This document shows, piece by piece, positions 44,719 to 54,423 of a DNA stretch of 64,000 nt (positions are counted from its first letter, which is position 1; each line of letters starts with the position of its first letter). Under the pieces are notes generated by a model. That model searched no databases and was not told where the DNA came from. It saw only the letters and a program-made list of their open reading frames with translations. The translations under genes were made by a program, and so were the position numbers. Origin of the DNA: Nitrospirillum sp034653355 (lineage in GTDB: Bacteria; Pseudomonadota; Alphaproteobacteria; Azospirillales; Azospirillaceae); NCBI RefSeq assembly GCF_034653355.1, contig NZ_JAYEER010000001.1, positions 1,550,001 to 1,614,000 on the forward strand. Reading direction: 5' to 3'.

Positions 44719-45525
44719 TCAGTGCTTGCGGGCTGTTCCGGGCGCGGCCATGCCACGGTGCTGGTCCGCCAGCATTTCCGCCGGCATGATGTTCGCCAGG
44801 GTGGTCTGCAGCTTGTTCTTCCAGCCGCTGACCACGTCGGCCTCACCCTTCATCAGGGCGTCGAAGCCATCGCGGGCGACCTTGGCCGGATCATCCTTCT
44901 TGGCCGTGCCCACCTCCGTATCCAACAGCTCGGCACGGCGGAAAAAATCAGTGTCCGTCGGCCCCGGCATGAGGCAGGAGACGGTGACGCCCGTGCCTTC
45001 CAGCTCGTTGCGCAAGGCGTAGGCGAAGTTGTCCAGGAAAGCCTTGCTGGCGTTGTAGATGGCCTGGTAGCTGCCGGGGATGAAGCCGGCGATGGACCCG
45101 GTGATGAGGATGCGGCCCGAATTCAGCGCCCGCATGTCGCGACCCACCAGATGGATCAGATGGACGGTGCCAGTGACGTTGGTGTCGATCACCCGCTTGG
45201 CCTTGATGAAGTTCTGGTCCAGGAAGGCCCTGCCCAAGCCCCGGCCGGCATTGGCGAACAAGGCGTCCACCGGCCGGCCCTGGGCCTGGATGGCGGCGTA
45301 AAGCGTGTCGACGCCGTCCAGCGTGGAGAGGTCGGCCTGCACCGCGTCGACATGCGCGCCCAGGGCGCGGAAGGTGTCGGCGGCGTCGTGTATTTCGGGT
45401 TCGTCGGCGGCGACCACCAGGTCGAAGCCGTTCTGGGCACACAGCTTGGCGAGTTCGTAGCCGATGCCGCTGGAGGCACCGGTGACGACGGCCAGAAGGC
45501 GCATGGGCGCGCGGGAGGCAGCCAT
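44719..45525 (-). CDS. SDR-family short-chain oxidoreductase
   Basis: A 268-residue NAD(P)-dependent dehydrogenase with a classical Rossmann fold. The glycine motif TGASSGIG (about 15-22), the NAG of FANAGRG, the catalytic Ser in ILITGSIAGF and YNASK (about 155-159) are all intact. It converges with the respiratory operon and is followed upstream, 32 bases before, by the zinc alcohol dehydrogenase gene on the same strand, so the two may form a unit. The C-terminal 50 residues are polar. Substrate unknown. Confidence 0.92.
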   Translation of the reverse strand: MAASRAPMRLLAVVTGASSGIGYELAKLCAQNGFDLVVAADEPEIHDAADTFRALGAHVDAVQADLSTLDGVDTLYAAIQAQGRPVDALFANAGRGLGRAFLDQNFIKAKRVIDTNVTGTVHLIHLVGRDMRALNSGRILITGSIAGFIPGSYQAIYNASKAFLDNFAYALRNELEGTGVTVSCLMPGPTDTDFFRRAELLDTEVGTAKKDDPAKVARDGFDALMKGEADVVSGWKNKLQTTLANIMPAEMLADQHRGMAAPGTARKH

Positions 45526-45557
45526 GGCGTTTCTCCTTTTTATGGGATTGGAATGGG

Positions 45558-46725
45558 TCAGGGCTTCATGACGACCTTGATGCAGCCGTCCCGCTTGTCG
45601 CGGAAGGTCTTGTAAAGTTCCGGCCCCTCCTCCAGCGACGCGCGGTGGGTGATGACGAAGGACGGGTCGATGTCCCCCTCCTCGATGCGGCGCAAGAGGG
45701 GGGCAGATAACGCTGGACCGGTGTCTGGGCCATGCGGAAGGTCAGGCCCCGGTTGATGGCGGACCCCATGGGGATCTTGTCCAGCAGGCCGCCATAGACG
45801 CCGACGATGGAGACGGTGCCGAAGTTGCGGCAGCACATGATGGCCTGGCGCAGCACATGTGGCCGTCTGTGCCCATGAAGGTGGCCACCTTGATCCGGTC
45901 CACCACGGCGTCGAAGCCGCTTCCCGTGTCAGGCTCCGTCCCCACGGCGTCGATGCAGGCGTCGGCCCCCCGGCCCTGGGTCAGGTCCATGATGCGGTCG
46001 TAGATGTCCTCTTCGTTGAAATCCAGGGTCAAGGCCCCACCCTGGCGGGCCAATTCCAGCCGCTCCGGCACCTGGTCAATGGCGATGACCCGCTCCGCAC
46101 CCAACAGGTAGGCGCTGCGGATGGCCATCTGACCCACCGGGCCGCAGCCCCAGACGGCGATGGTGTCGCCCGGCTGGATGTTGCAGAAGTCGGCGGCCAT
46201 GTAGCCGGTGGGGAAGATGTCCGACAGGAACAGGGCCTGCTCGTCCGTCAGGCCGCCCGGCACCTTGAGGGGTCCGACATCGGCATAGGGTACCCGCAGG
46301 AACTCCGCTTGGCCGCCGCTGTAGCCGCCCAGCAGGTGCGAATAGCCGAACAGCCCCGCCGGGGAGTTGCCCCACAGCTTGGTCGCCTTGGCCTTGTCGG
46401 GGTTGGAGCGCTCGCAGGCGGAGTAATAGCCGCGCTTACAGAAGAAGCACTCGCCGCAGGAGATGGTGAACGGCACCACCACCCGGTCGCCGACCTTCAG
46501 GTTGCCGACACCGCTGCCCACCTCCACCACCTCGCCCATGGTCTCGTGCCCCAGCACGTCGCCGCTTTCCATGGAGGGGATGATGCCGTCGTAAAGATGC
46601 ACGTCGGAACCGCAGATGGCGCAGGCCGTCACCTTGATGATGCAATCGCGGGCGTGCTCGATCGTCGGATCGGGAACCTGCTCACATCGTACGTCGCCCT
46701 TGCCATGCCAGGTCAGCGCTTTCAT
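45558..46725 (-). pseudogene. Zinc-dependent alcohol dehydrogenase, two frameshifts
   Basis: A medium-chain zinc dehydrogenase of about 389 residues, akin to glutathione-independent formaldehyde dehydrogenase-type enzymes. Catalytic zinc residues CAICGSD and GHETMGEV and the structural zinc cysteines CGECFFCKRGYYSAC are intact, as is the cofactor motif WGCGPVG. The frame breaks near 45855-45865 (GTDGH to VLRQAIMCCRNFG) and again at the six-C run near 45697-45702 on the complementary strand (QRYLP to LLRRIEEGD). Each break is one missing base. Start ATG 46725 follows AAAGGG. All domains remain, so it is either freshly broken or an assembly error. Confidence 0.85.
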
Positions 46726-46948
46726 GGGGAACCCTTTCCATGGTCGGTCACGGATTGAACGGGACTCCCCACCTGGGCGTGAGCAGGGGACGGCCCCTGG
46801 GACAGGGGCCGGCATGCGCGCCATATCGATTTGGCCAACGCGCCTTGGGGTGGTGGTTCCCGAGCTTGGGGTCAATCCCGGTGGGACCACGGGGTTCCGC
46901 GCATGGCGCGTCGGCGGGAAAAAATTATCGCGACGCTCGCGACGTTCC

Positions 46949-47347
46949 TCAGGCCAGCGCCTTTTCCCGCTGCACCAGGGCCAGCATGGCGGCCATGAAG
47001 GCGTCCTGCCGCACCGGCTTGGTCAGGACGGGTATCGTGGGATACTTGGCCTGCATGCCGGGCGACAGCATCTGGCCGCTGTAGAAGAAGAACGGAATGC
47101 CCCGCTCGGTCAGGACGTCAGCCACGGCTTCCGACGTTTCCCGGCCCAGCCGCACGTCCAGCACGGCGGCGGAGAGACCGGGGTTACGGGCGGCGACGAT
47201 CGCCTGGGCCACGGTGGCGGCGCTCAGAATCTCGGCACCCGCCTCCCGAAACGTCTCCTCCAGGTTCAGCGCGATCATCACCTCGTCGTCGGCGACCAGG
47301 ATACGCAAACCGGCCAGCGGCAGCTCAGGCTCCATCATAGTGTCCAT
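46949..47347 (-). CDS. Stand-alone receiver-domain response regulator
   Basis: A 132-residue single receiver domain. The acidic pair is in LVADDEVMIAL, the phosphorylated aspartate in AAVLDVRLG, the conserved Thr/Ser in FFYSG and the lysine in PVLTKPVRQD. No output domain. ATG 47347 follows a GGAGGAGGAGGAG run; ATG 47338 is possible. It overlaps the end of the CheB-CheR-kinase fusion by 23 bases, so it is translated from the same message and is the likely phosphate acceptor of that HWE kinase. Confidence 0.9.
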   Translation of the reverse strand: MDTMMEPELPLAGLRILVADDEVMIALNLEETFREAGAEILSAATVAQAIVAARNPGLSAAVLDVRLGRETSEAVADVLTERGIPFFFYSGQMLSPGMQAKYPTIPVLTKPVRQDAFMAAMLALVQREKALA

Positions 47348-50300
47348 CCTGCTCCTCCTCCTCCAGGCCGATCTCCATGGTGCAAACCAGCCCATGGGGC
47401 TCGAACCGGCGCGTCACGGTCGCGCCAGGCAAACCCCGCTCAATCAAAACACCGCCGAAGCCATGATGTTCCGGTGGAACCACGGTGGGGCCGTCGAATT
47501 CCCGCCACGTCACCGCCAGCAGGGAATGGCCGTCCCGGACCATCTGCGTCCAACTCAACACCACCCGGCCGCCGGCGATGGAGAACGCGCCGTACTTGGC
47601 GGCGTTGGTGGCCAGTTCGTGCAGCACCAGCCCGAAGGGTGTCGCGAGGTGGGGCGGCAGCAGCACATACCCGCCCTCCAGGCTCAGGCGCTGCGGGTCG
47701 GCGCTGATGTAGGGCGCCAACTGGACGCGGGCCAGCGCTATCAGCTCCGCCCCTTCCCACTGGCAGTCCACCAGCAAGGCGTGGGCGCGGGCCAGGGCCG
47801 TCAGGCGCCCCTCGAACAGGTCGACGAAACGCTCGCTGGAGCCAGCCGTGCGCAGGGTCTGGCGGGCCAGCGACTGCACCACCGCCAGGGTATTGCCCAC
47901 CCGGTGGCGCAACTCGCCCAACAGCAGCCGCTGGCGCCGTTCCCACTTCTTCCGGTCGGTGACGTCGCGCGTGCTCTCCAGCACCAGCCGCCGGCCCCCG
48001 ACGCTGACCATCTCGATCTGGCTTTCGACGGTCAACACCCGGCCGTCCTTGGTGGTGTGCCGCAGCTCCCCACTCCACACCCCCTGGTCGGACAATGCCT
48101 GGCGCACGGCGTCGAAGCTTCCCTCCACCGGCGCCGCCCGCAGCAGCTGGGCCGGATCCCGTCCCTTCGCCTCCTCCCGGGAATAGCCGTACAGTTCCTC
48201 GCTGCCCCGGTTCCACTGGACGATGCCGTCGTCATATTCCCAGACGAAAATAGGGGCTCGTGAGAATTCGACCAGGCGCATTTCCTGCTTCAGCCGCGCC
48301 TCGCTGTCGCGCAGGGCCTCTTCCACCCGGCGGCGCTCCGTGATGTCGACGAAGGTCACCACCACGCCGTCGATCCGGTCGTCCACCGTCCGATAGGGAC
48401 GGATGCGGACCAGATACCAGCCGCCGGTCCGGCTCTTGACCTCATGTTCCAGCAGCGTCAGTTCGCGCAGGACCGCATGGGCGTGGTCGGCCAGCTGGTC
48501 ATAGTCCAACTGGTGGGTGAAGTCGGTGATGGGCCGGCCGGCGTCGGTGGCCGTGATGTTGAACAGCTCCGTCACGCGGGGCGTGAAGCGCTTGATGCGC
48601 AACGCCGGGTCCAGGAACAGGGTGCCGAAATCCGCCGCCGCCATCAGGTTCTGCAGGTCACTGTGCGCACGTGAGACGCTGGCCAGCTTCTGCTTCAGCT
48701 CATTGTTGACGGTCTGCAGTTCCTCATTCGTGGACTGCAGCTCCTCCTTGTTGGTTTCCAGTTCCTCGGAGGTGGAGCGGTACTCCTCGTTGATGGACTG
48801 CAATTCCTCATTGGCGGCGCGCAGTTCCTCGTTCGCCGCCTCCGACTCCTCCCGCGTCGCCCGCAGGCGGCTCTGCGCCAGCTGCAGCTCCTCCTGCAGG
48901 TGTCGAATGGTCTCATTGCCGGGCTCGTGGTTCTGGACGGCGGCGTCGCCCTCAACCGGCACCGCCTCGCCCTCGATGAACAGCACCAGGGCGTAGCGGC
49001 TGGGATCGCCCTCCTCCAGCACCGGCTTCACCTGCAGGTAGACGCGTTGGGGCTGCCCCTCGAACCGCACCACCAGCGGCCGGGTCAACGTGGTCTCCCC
49101 CCGGTCGAAGGCGCGATGCAACGCCGCCTCCAGATGGTAGCGCAGCTCCGGCCGGACCATGTCCGTGGCCACCGTGGTGACCGGCCCGCCGGACGGCTGC
49201 AGGAAGCGTCCGGCGGTTTCGGACAGGTGGATGGCGCGGTGGGTCTCATCGACCAGCATGCTGGGTGGCGCCACGCGCTCCAGCATCTGCCGGTGCAGGG
49301 TCACGTCGCCGCCCGGCAGCCGGTGTGAGGGGGCCGCCCGGTTGGGGGCGGCGTGGTGGGTGCTGGGCATGATGGGCAAGGCCGTGCGCCTGTCCCCCGT
49401 GTTGGGGACCATGCGGTAGATACGCGCGTCCCGGTCGATGGCGCGGAACAGGCCCTGCGGGTTGTCCGCATTTTCCGACGCGCCGAGGAACAGGAAGCCG
49501 CCGGGGTTGAGCGCGTAATGGAAGGTGGTGCACACCTGCTGCTGCAATTCCCGCTCCAGGTAGATCAGCAGGTTGCGACAGGACACCATGTCGACGCGGG
49601 CGAAGGGCGGGTCACGCAAGATGCTGTGGCTGGCGAACATGACGGCATCGCGCAGTTCCCGCCGCACCCGGTAATGATCCCCTTCCCGCTGGAAATAACG
49701 GCGCAGATGTTCCTCGGAAACGTCCTGCTCGATGGTCATGGGGAAACAGCCCTCGCGCGCGACGGCCAACGCCTCGGCATCCAGGTCTGACCCGAACACC
49801 TGGATCTCGGGCCGAACGTCGCGCCGTGCCGCCTCTTCCAGCAGCAGGATGCCGATGGTGTAGGCCTCTTCCCCCGTGGCGCAGGCCGGCACCCAGATGC
49901 GGATGCTGTTGGCCGCCTCCTTGCCTTCGAACAGCTGGGGGATGACCAGGGCCGCCAGTTGTTCGAACGCCCGCTTGTCGCGGAAGAACGAGGTGACGGA
50001 GATCAGGAAGTCGGCGAACAGCGCATGGGCCTCGGTGGCGTGCTCCCTCAGGTGGGCGTAGTACTGGCCCAGCGTCTCCTGCTGCGTGACCTGCATGCGG
50101 CGGGCGATGCGGCGGGCGATGGTGGCGCGCTTGTACTGGCTGAAGTCATGGCCCAGGCGCACGCGCACATGGGCCAGGATGCGGCGCATCATGTCGTCGT
50201 CGCCCTCCGGCATCGGCGGTGTCGTGCCGTCGTGCCGATTCCGCAGCAGCTCCGCCAGCCGGCGGGCGAGATCCCGCACCGGCAGGACGAAGTCGGCGGC

Positions 50301-50807
50301 ATCGGTGGCGATGGCGCTGCGCGGCATGGAGGTGAACTCCGCCTCGTCCGGATCCTGCACCAGAACGATGCCGCCCACCTCCTTGATGGCCCGCACGCCC
50401 TGGGCGCCATCGGCGCCAGCGCCGGTCAGGATGATGGCGAAGCCGTCGCTGTGCTGCGCGGCCAGGGAGCGGAAGAACAGGTCGATGGGCGCCCGCTTGG
50501 CTCGCGGCTCGTCAAACGACAGGGCCGAGATCATGTGATCGGCGATGTTGAGCGCGCTGTCCGGGGCGATGACATAGACATGGTTGTTGCGCAGGTGCAC
50601 GCGGTCGGCCACCTGCGACACCGGCATGCGGGTGCGTGTGGCCAGGATGCCGGCCAACTCGCTGCGCCGTTCGGGATTCAGGTGGACCACCACGACGAAG
50701 GCGGCGTTGGGCTCATCCGGCAGCGCCTCGAAGAAGGCCTGCAGCGCCTTCACCCCACCCGCCGATGCCCCGATGCCGACGATCGGCGGATCGGTTTCCA
50801 ACTCCAC
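47325..50807 (-). CDS. CheB-CheR-PAS-HWE histidine kinase fusion
   Basis: An 1160-residue cytoplasmic signalling protein with no membrane segment. Domains in order: CheB methylesterase (1-190; catalytic GIGASAGG, HLNPE and TGAGADGAQG), CheR methyltransferase (about 205-470; VTSFFRD, VPACATGEEAYTI, SCRNLLIYL), a Glu-rich coiled coil (about 625-720), two PAS domains (about 725-840 and 860-965), and an HWE/HisKA_2 kinase (about 975-1160; LRHRVGNTLAVVQSLARQT). Such fusions are widespread in alphaproteobacteria and proposed to link methylation-type chemistry to stress or light signalling. Its partner is the receiver coded right after. Confidence 0.93.
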   Translation of the reverse strand: MELETDPPIVGIGASAGGVKALQAFFEALPDEPNAAFVVVVHLNPERRSELAGILATRTRMPVSQVADRVHLRNNHVYVIAPDSALNIADHMISALSFDEPRAKRAPIDLFFRSLAAQHSDGFAIILTGAGADGAQGVRAIKEVGGIVLVQDPDEAEFTSMPRSAIATDAADFVLPVRDLARRLAELLRNRHDGTTPPMPEGDDDMMRRILAHVRVRLGHDFSQYKRATIARRIARRMQVTQQETLGQYYAHLREHATEAHALFADFLISVTSFFRDKRAFEQLAALVIPQLFEGKEAANSIRIWVPACATGEEAYTIGILLLEEAARRDVRPEIQVFGSDLDAEALAVAREGCFPMTIEQDVSEEHLRRYFQREGDHYRVRRELRDAVMFASHSILRDPPFARVDMVSCRNLLIYLERELQQQVCTTFHYALNPGGFLFLGASENADNPQGLFRAIDRDARIYRMVPNTGDRRTALPIMPSTHHAAPNRAAPSHRLPGGDVTLHRQMLERVAPPSMLVDETHRAIHLSETAGRFLQPSGGPVTTVATDMVRPELRYHLEAALHRAFDRGETTLTRPLVVRFEGQPQRVYLQVKPVLEEGDPSRYALVLFIEGEAVPVEGDAAVQNHEPGNETIRHLQEELQLAQSRLRATREESEAANEELRAANEELQSINEEYRSTSEELETNKEELQSTNEELQTVNNELKQKLASVSRAHSDLQNLMAAADFGTLFLDPALRIKRFTPRVTELFNITATDAGRPITDFTHQLDYDQLADHAHAVLRELTLLEHEVKSRTGGWYLVRIRPYRTVDDRIDGVVVTFVDITERRRVEEALRDSEARLKQEMRLVEFSRAPIFVWEYDDGIVQWNRGSEELYGYSREEAKGRDPAQLLRAAPVEGSFDAVRQALSDQGVWSGELRHTTKDGRVLTVESQIEMVSVGGRRLVLESTRDVTDRKKWERRQRLLLGELRHRVGNTLAVVQSLARQTLRTAGSSERFVDLFEGRLTALARAHALLVDCQWEGAELIALARVQLAPYISADPQRLSLEGGYVLLPPHLATPFGLVLHELATNAAKYGAFSIAGGRVVLSWTQMVRDGHSLLAVTWREFDGPTVVPPEHHGFGGVLIERGLPGATVTRRFEPHGLVCTMEIGLEEEEQDGHYDGA

Positions 50808-50997
50808 GTGTCCCTCCCAGGCGCCCCGTGCATCTCAACGCCGGCGCAAATCGATCCATCGTACCGTCAGACTATCGTAAATCATTGAAACGTCTGGCAA
50901 CCACGGTCCCACACCGTCGCCCCGGCGCCCTGTGAGGAACGCAATCCGGCCCATGCGGCGCAAGGGCGACAAAGGAACTATGTCCATTGCCAGCTTT

Positions 50998-53385
50998 TCA
51001 ATTCCCAAGGGTATAGGCCCGGACATAATCGCCGATCTTGGTGCCGAAGGAGCCGTGACCGCCGTCCACGGTGACGATGTACTGCCGCCCCCCCTGCTCA
51101 TAAGCCATGGGCGTGGATTGGCCTCCGGCCGGCAGCCGATCCTGCCACAGCAGTCGGCCGTCGCTCACATCGAACGCCCGGATAAAATAGTCCATGGTGG
51201 AGGTCAGGAACACCACCCCGCCCGCCGTCACCAACGGGCCGCCCAGCATGGGCACCCCCAGCTCCAACGGTATCGGCAGGGGCGCCATGTCGCGGATGGT
51301 GCCCACCCGGTGCCGCCATACCACCCTGCTGGTGCGCAGGTCGATGGCCGCCAGTTCACCCCAGGGCGGCTGCAGGCAGGGAATGCCCAAGGGGGACAGG
51401 AAGACGCCCAGGTTGGCGCCGAAGGGCGTGCCGTACATGGGCTGCACGCCCAGTTCCGTCCCCGGCGGATGCCGGCCGTTGGGGGCGGCCGGGTTGTCCT
51501 TGCCGCGCGGGACCAGGCGGGAGACGAAGGGGATGGACATGGGGTTGGCGATGGCCACCTGCCGCCGGGGGTCGATGGCCAGCCCGCCCCATTCGAACAT
51601 GCCGAGGTCACCGGGGAAGACCAGCGTGCCCTGAAGCGACGGCGGGGTGAACGGCCCCTCGTAGCGCAGGCGGTGGAACAGGATGCGGCAGGCCAACTGG
51701 TCGAACATGGTGCCACCCCACATCCGCGCGCCAGTCAGCCTGTCCCGCGGGCGAAAGCTGAGCTGGGAGGCCGGCTGCGTCGGGGCCAGCCGGTCGCCGG
51801 GGGCGGGCCCCTGCGGGACCGGCACCTCGGGCGCCGGCACGATCGGGTGCCCGTCCCGGCGGTCCAGAACGAAGATGTTGCCGGTCTTGGCGGGGACGTA
51901 GATGGCCGGCACCGGGCCGGACGGCGTCACCACGTCCGCCAGGCTGGGCTGGGCCGGCACATCCATGTCCCAGACATCGTGGTGCACGTTCTGGTAGGAC
52001 CAGCGCAGCTTGCCCGTGGCGATGTCCAGCGCCACCAGGGCGCTGTCGTAGCGTTCCTGAGCCGGCGTGCGGTTCCCGCCCCAGATGTCGGGAGAGGCCG
52101 AGCCCAACGGCACGTAGACCAGGCCCAGGGCCTCATCCACCGCCGACACCGCCCAGGAGTTTGGGCTGCCAGCGGTGAAGTGATGGGTGGCCGACGGCAT
52201 CTCGTTGGGGTCGGGATTGCCAGCGTCGAAGGCCCAGACCAGGCGGCCGCTGTAGACGTCAAAGCCCCGGATGACGCCGGACGGCACCTTGCCGGAATAG
52301 TTGTCGATGACGGCGCCGCCCATGATCAGCACCTTGTCCGTCACGGCCGGCGGCGAGGTGCCCTGGTAGAAGCCCACCTGCTTCACCTCGCTGCCGCGCT
52401 TGAGGTCGATCTGGCCATGGTCGCCGAAGCCGTCGCAGGGCGTGCCGGTTTCCCCGTCCAGGGCGAATAGCCGGCCGTCATCGGTGGGCAGGTAGATGCG
52501 GGTGGGGCATTCAGCGGGGGCCGGCGCACCATCGGCCGTCGTGGCCCCAGGCCGGGTGCGATGGAAGGCGACGCCCCGGCAGGTCATGTGCTGGAACCCG
52601 GGATCGCGCTGGACCTGGGGGTCGAACCGCCAGCGCAGCGCGCCCGTGGCGGCATCCAGCGCGAAAACGATCTGGTGGGGGGAACAGGTGTAAAGCAGGT
52701 CGCCCACCTTCAGGGGCGTCACCTCGGTGGTGATCTCACCCGGGTCGTCGGGTCCAGGCAGGTCGCCGGTGCGGAACTGCCAGGCCAGCTTTAGTCGGCC
52801 AACGTTCGCTGGCGTGATCTGGGCCAGGTCCGAATAACGGTCGCCCCGGCCGCTGCCGCCATAGGCGGGCCAGTCGTCCCCAGCCCGATCAGGGGCGGGC
52901 GCTTCGAGCCCCAGCGGCGGCACCGTGCCCCGGATGGCGTGCCGGTCGCGCGCCAGGGCGACGCCCACCACCACCACGGCCAGCACCAGCACGCCGCCCA
53001 GGGCCAGCACCGGCCCCCTGCCCGCCCCACTGGCCGCCCCACCGGCCGCTGGCGACAACCGGCGAGTGATGAAGGGCAGCAGCAGCCAGACGCCCAGGGG
53101 GACCAGCACGTCGCCGCGCGGCGCCAGGGCCCAGAAATCGAAGCCCACCTCCCACACCGCCCAGACCATGGTGGCCAGCACCAAGGCGGCATGCAGCCAC
53201 AACGCCGCCGCCCGGCGGCGCCACAGCAGGGCGGCGACCGCCAACAGCGCGGCGCCGGCGACGGCGTAATAGGGGCTGCCGCGCAGAAGCACCAGCCACA
53301 CGCCACCGACCAGGAGATAAAGGCCGGACAGCGCGATCAGCGCCGCCGTGCCTGTGGACAAGCGCCGGTCCCACGCTGGGCTCAT
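50998..53385 (-). CDS. gcd: Membrane-bound PQQ-dependent glucose dehydrogenase
   Basis: A 795-residue quinoprotein. Five N-terminal helices (about 12-150) anchor it, followed by an eight-bladed PQQ propeller facing the periplasm (about 170-795). Characteristic strings are DDWPAYGGSGRGDRYSDLAQI in outline, WQFRTGD, HQIVFALDAATG, HHFTAGSPNSW, YQNVHHDVWDMDVPAQP, GGTMFDQLACRI and the final GGRQYIVTVDGGHGSFGTK. It oxidises aldoses to lactones and feeds electrons to ubiquinone. It overlaps the upstream small membrane gene by ATGA. No PQQ synthesis genes are in the window. Confidence 0.93.
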   Translation of the reverse strand: MSPAWDRRLSTGTAALIALSGLYLLVGGVWLVLLRGSPYYAVAGAALLAVAALLWRRRAAALWLHAALVLATMVWAVWEVGFDFWALAPRGDVLVPLGVWLLLPFITRRLSPAAGGAASGAGRGPVLALGGVLVLAVVVVGVALARDRHAIRGTVPPLGLEAPAPDRAGDDWPAYGGSGRGDRYSDLAQITPANVGRLKLAWQFRTGDLPGPDDPGEITTEVTPLKVGDLLYTCSPHQIVFALDAATGALRWRFDPQVQRDPGFQHMTCRGVAFHRTRPGATTADGAPAPAECPTRIYLPTDDGRLFALDGETGTPCDGFGDHGQIDLKRGSEVKQVGFYQGTSPPAVTDKVLIMGGAVIDNYSGKVPSGVIRGFDVYSGRLVWAFDAGNPDPNEMPSATHHFTAGSPNSWAVSAVDEALGLVYVPLGSASPDIWGGNRTPAQERYDSALVALDIATGKLRWSYQNVHHDVWDMDVPAQPSLADVVTPSGPVPAIYVPAKTGNIFVLDRRDGHPIVPAPEVPVPQGPAPGDRLAPTQPASQLSFRPRDRLTGARMWGGTMFDQLACRILFHRLRYEGPFTPPSLQGTLVFPGDLGMFEWGGLAIDPRRQVAIANPMSIPFVSRLVPRGKDNPAAPNGRHPPGTELGVQPMYGTPFGANLGVFLSPLGIPCLQPPWGELAAIDLRTSRVVWRHRVGTIRDMAPLPIPLELGVPMLGGPLVTAGGVVFLTSTMDYFIRAFDVSDGRLLWQDRLPAGGQSTPMAYEQGGRQYIVTVDGGHGSFGTKIGDYVRAYTLGN

Positions 53386-53693
53386 CGGGTCGGCTTCCCG
53401 GCCTGAACCTTGGCGAAGTGCATCGTCAGCCAGGCGCCCGTCAGCAGCGCGCCCACCGCCAGCACCGCGAAATCAGGTGTCAGCACCGCCATGATCGGCC
53501 GCACCGACCACAGCAGCAGCCCGACGATGAGGTTGGCGAAGCCCCACAGGAAATTCACCAGCGGCGGGCTGTCCCCGGCCGCGGGCGGCTTGGCGAAGGG
53601 TGTGGGGAACGGGCGGCCATGCAGACCGGCGACCAGGTGGGGGATGCCGTTGCACAGGAAGACCCCGGCGAAAAACAGGGCGATATAGTCCAT
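53382..53693 (-). CDS. Small membrane protein coupled to gcd
   Basis: A 103-residue protein with three helices (about residues 2-20, 45-63 and 72-92). The opening YIALFFAGVFLCNGIPHLVAGLHGRPFPTPFAKPP in outline, with its conserved NGIPH, recurs in small unnamed membrane proteins. The ATG at 53693 has GGAG 11 bases upstream; GTG 53702 is an alternative. Its stop overlaps the gcd start (ATGA), so it is translated with the dehydrogenase and may help membrane assembly or electron transfer. Function unknown. Confidence 0.78.
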   Translation of the reverse strand: MDYIALFFAGVFLCNGIPHLVAGLHGRPFPTPFAKPPAAGDSPPLVNFLWGFANLIVGLLLWSVRPIMAVLTPDFAVLAVGALLTGAWLTMHFAKVQAGKPTR

Positions 53694-53828
53694 GGCGGCC
53701 ACAGCTCCGCTAAGGGTCGGCTTCCTCCGGCGTGAGGCCGGGGGGCGAGGTTGGGGATCGCGCCCGCCGGGTCCACAATCCGCCGTCGCCGGAGAAGGTT
53801 CCGGATGGGAAAGCCGCCGACCGTCCCG

Positions 53829-54290
53829 CTATGGTTGCGTCCCCAACGCGGCCATCAGCGGACGCGCCTGGAAGACCGTCTTCAGGCAAATGCGGGTGGA
53901 GAAGGTCTTGACGCCCGGCAGGCGCGACAATTCCGTCCGCAGCAGTTGGTCCAGCGCCTCGACGTCCCGCAGCGCCACCCGCAGTACGTAGTCGAACGGC
54001 CCGGCCGTGGTATGGCATTCCAGCACGGCGGGGACCTGGGCGATGGCCTCCTCGAACGCCTGGTGGCGCCCCAGGTCGATGGCCACGTCCACGAAGGCCA
54101 GCAGCGGCAGCCCGACGCGGGATCGGTCAAGCTCCGCCCGGTATCCGGTGATCACGCCGCCTTCCTCAAGGGCCTGCACGCGATTCCAGCAGGGCGTTTT
54201 CGACAGGCCCACCGTTTCCGCGATCTGGGCGAAGGACGCGCGGCCGCTCGTCTCCAGGATGGTCAGCAGGCGGTGGTCGATCGCATCCAC
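53829..54290 (-). CDS. kynR: Lrp/AsnC-family regulator of the kynurenine operon
   Basis: A 153-residue regulator. The AsnC helix-turn-helix is at about residues 2-50 (DHRLLTILETSGRASFAQIAETVGLSKTPCWNRVQALEEGGVI in outline), then an RAM ligand-binding domain with AVLECHTTAGPFDYVLRV and LPGVKTFSTRICLK. There is no ATG near the family start; GTG 54290 with GGAGAA seven bases upstream gives the right length. It is divergent from kynU-kynA-kynB, the arrangement seen for KynR in pseudomonads, which activates the pathway in response to kynurenine. Two inverted repeats in the shared 133-bp region are candidate sites. Confidence 0.88.
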   Translation of the reverse strand: MDAIDHRLLTILETSGRASFAQIAETVGLSKTPCWNRVQALEEGGVITGYRAELDRSRVGLPLLAFVDVAIDLGRHQAFEEAIAQVPAVLECHTTAGPFDYVLRVALRDVEALDQLLRTELSRLPGVKTFSTRICLKTVFQARPLMAALGTQP

Positions 54291-54317
54291 AGTCGTTCTC
54301 CTATTGCTCCATTTTCC

Positions 54318-54370
54318 AGAACGATGTTCTTGACGCTTCGCCAAGGCAAGCATCTTCGTAACAATGTTCC
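54318..54370. promoter_or_regulatory. Two 13-bp inverted repeats, candidate KynR operators
   Basis: AGAACGATGTTCT (54318-54330) is a perfect 5-3-5 inverted repeat. GTAACAATGTTCC (54358-54370) matches it at 9 of 13 positions with the same AAC-N3-GTT core. Their centres are 40 bases apart, about four helical turns, which would place both on one face of the helix, as Lrp-type octamers prefer. The first lies 28 bases from the regulator start and the second 54 bases before the kynU start. Confidence 0.6.
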
Positions 54371-54423
54371 CCTTCGGGGGCGGTATGATGGGGGAAAGGG
54401 AAACCTCAAGGAGACCTCGGGAC

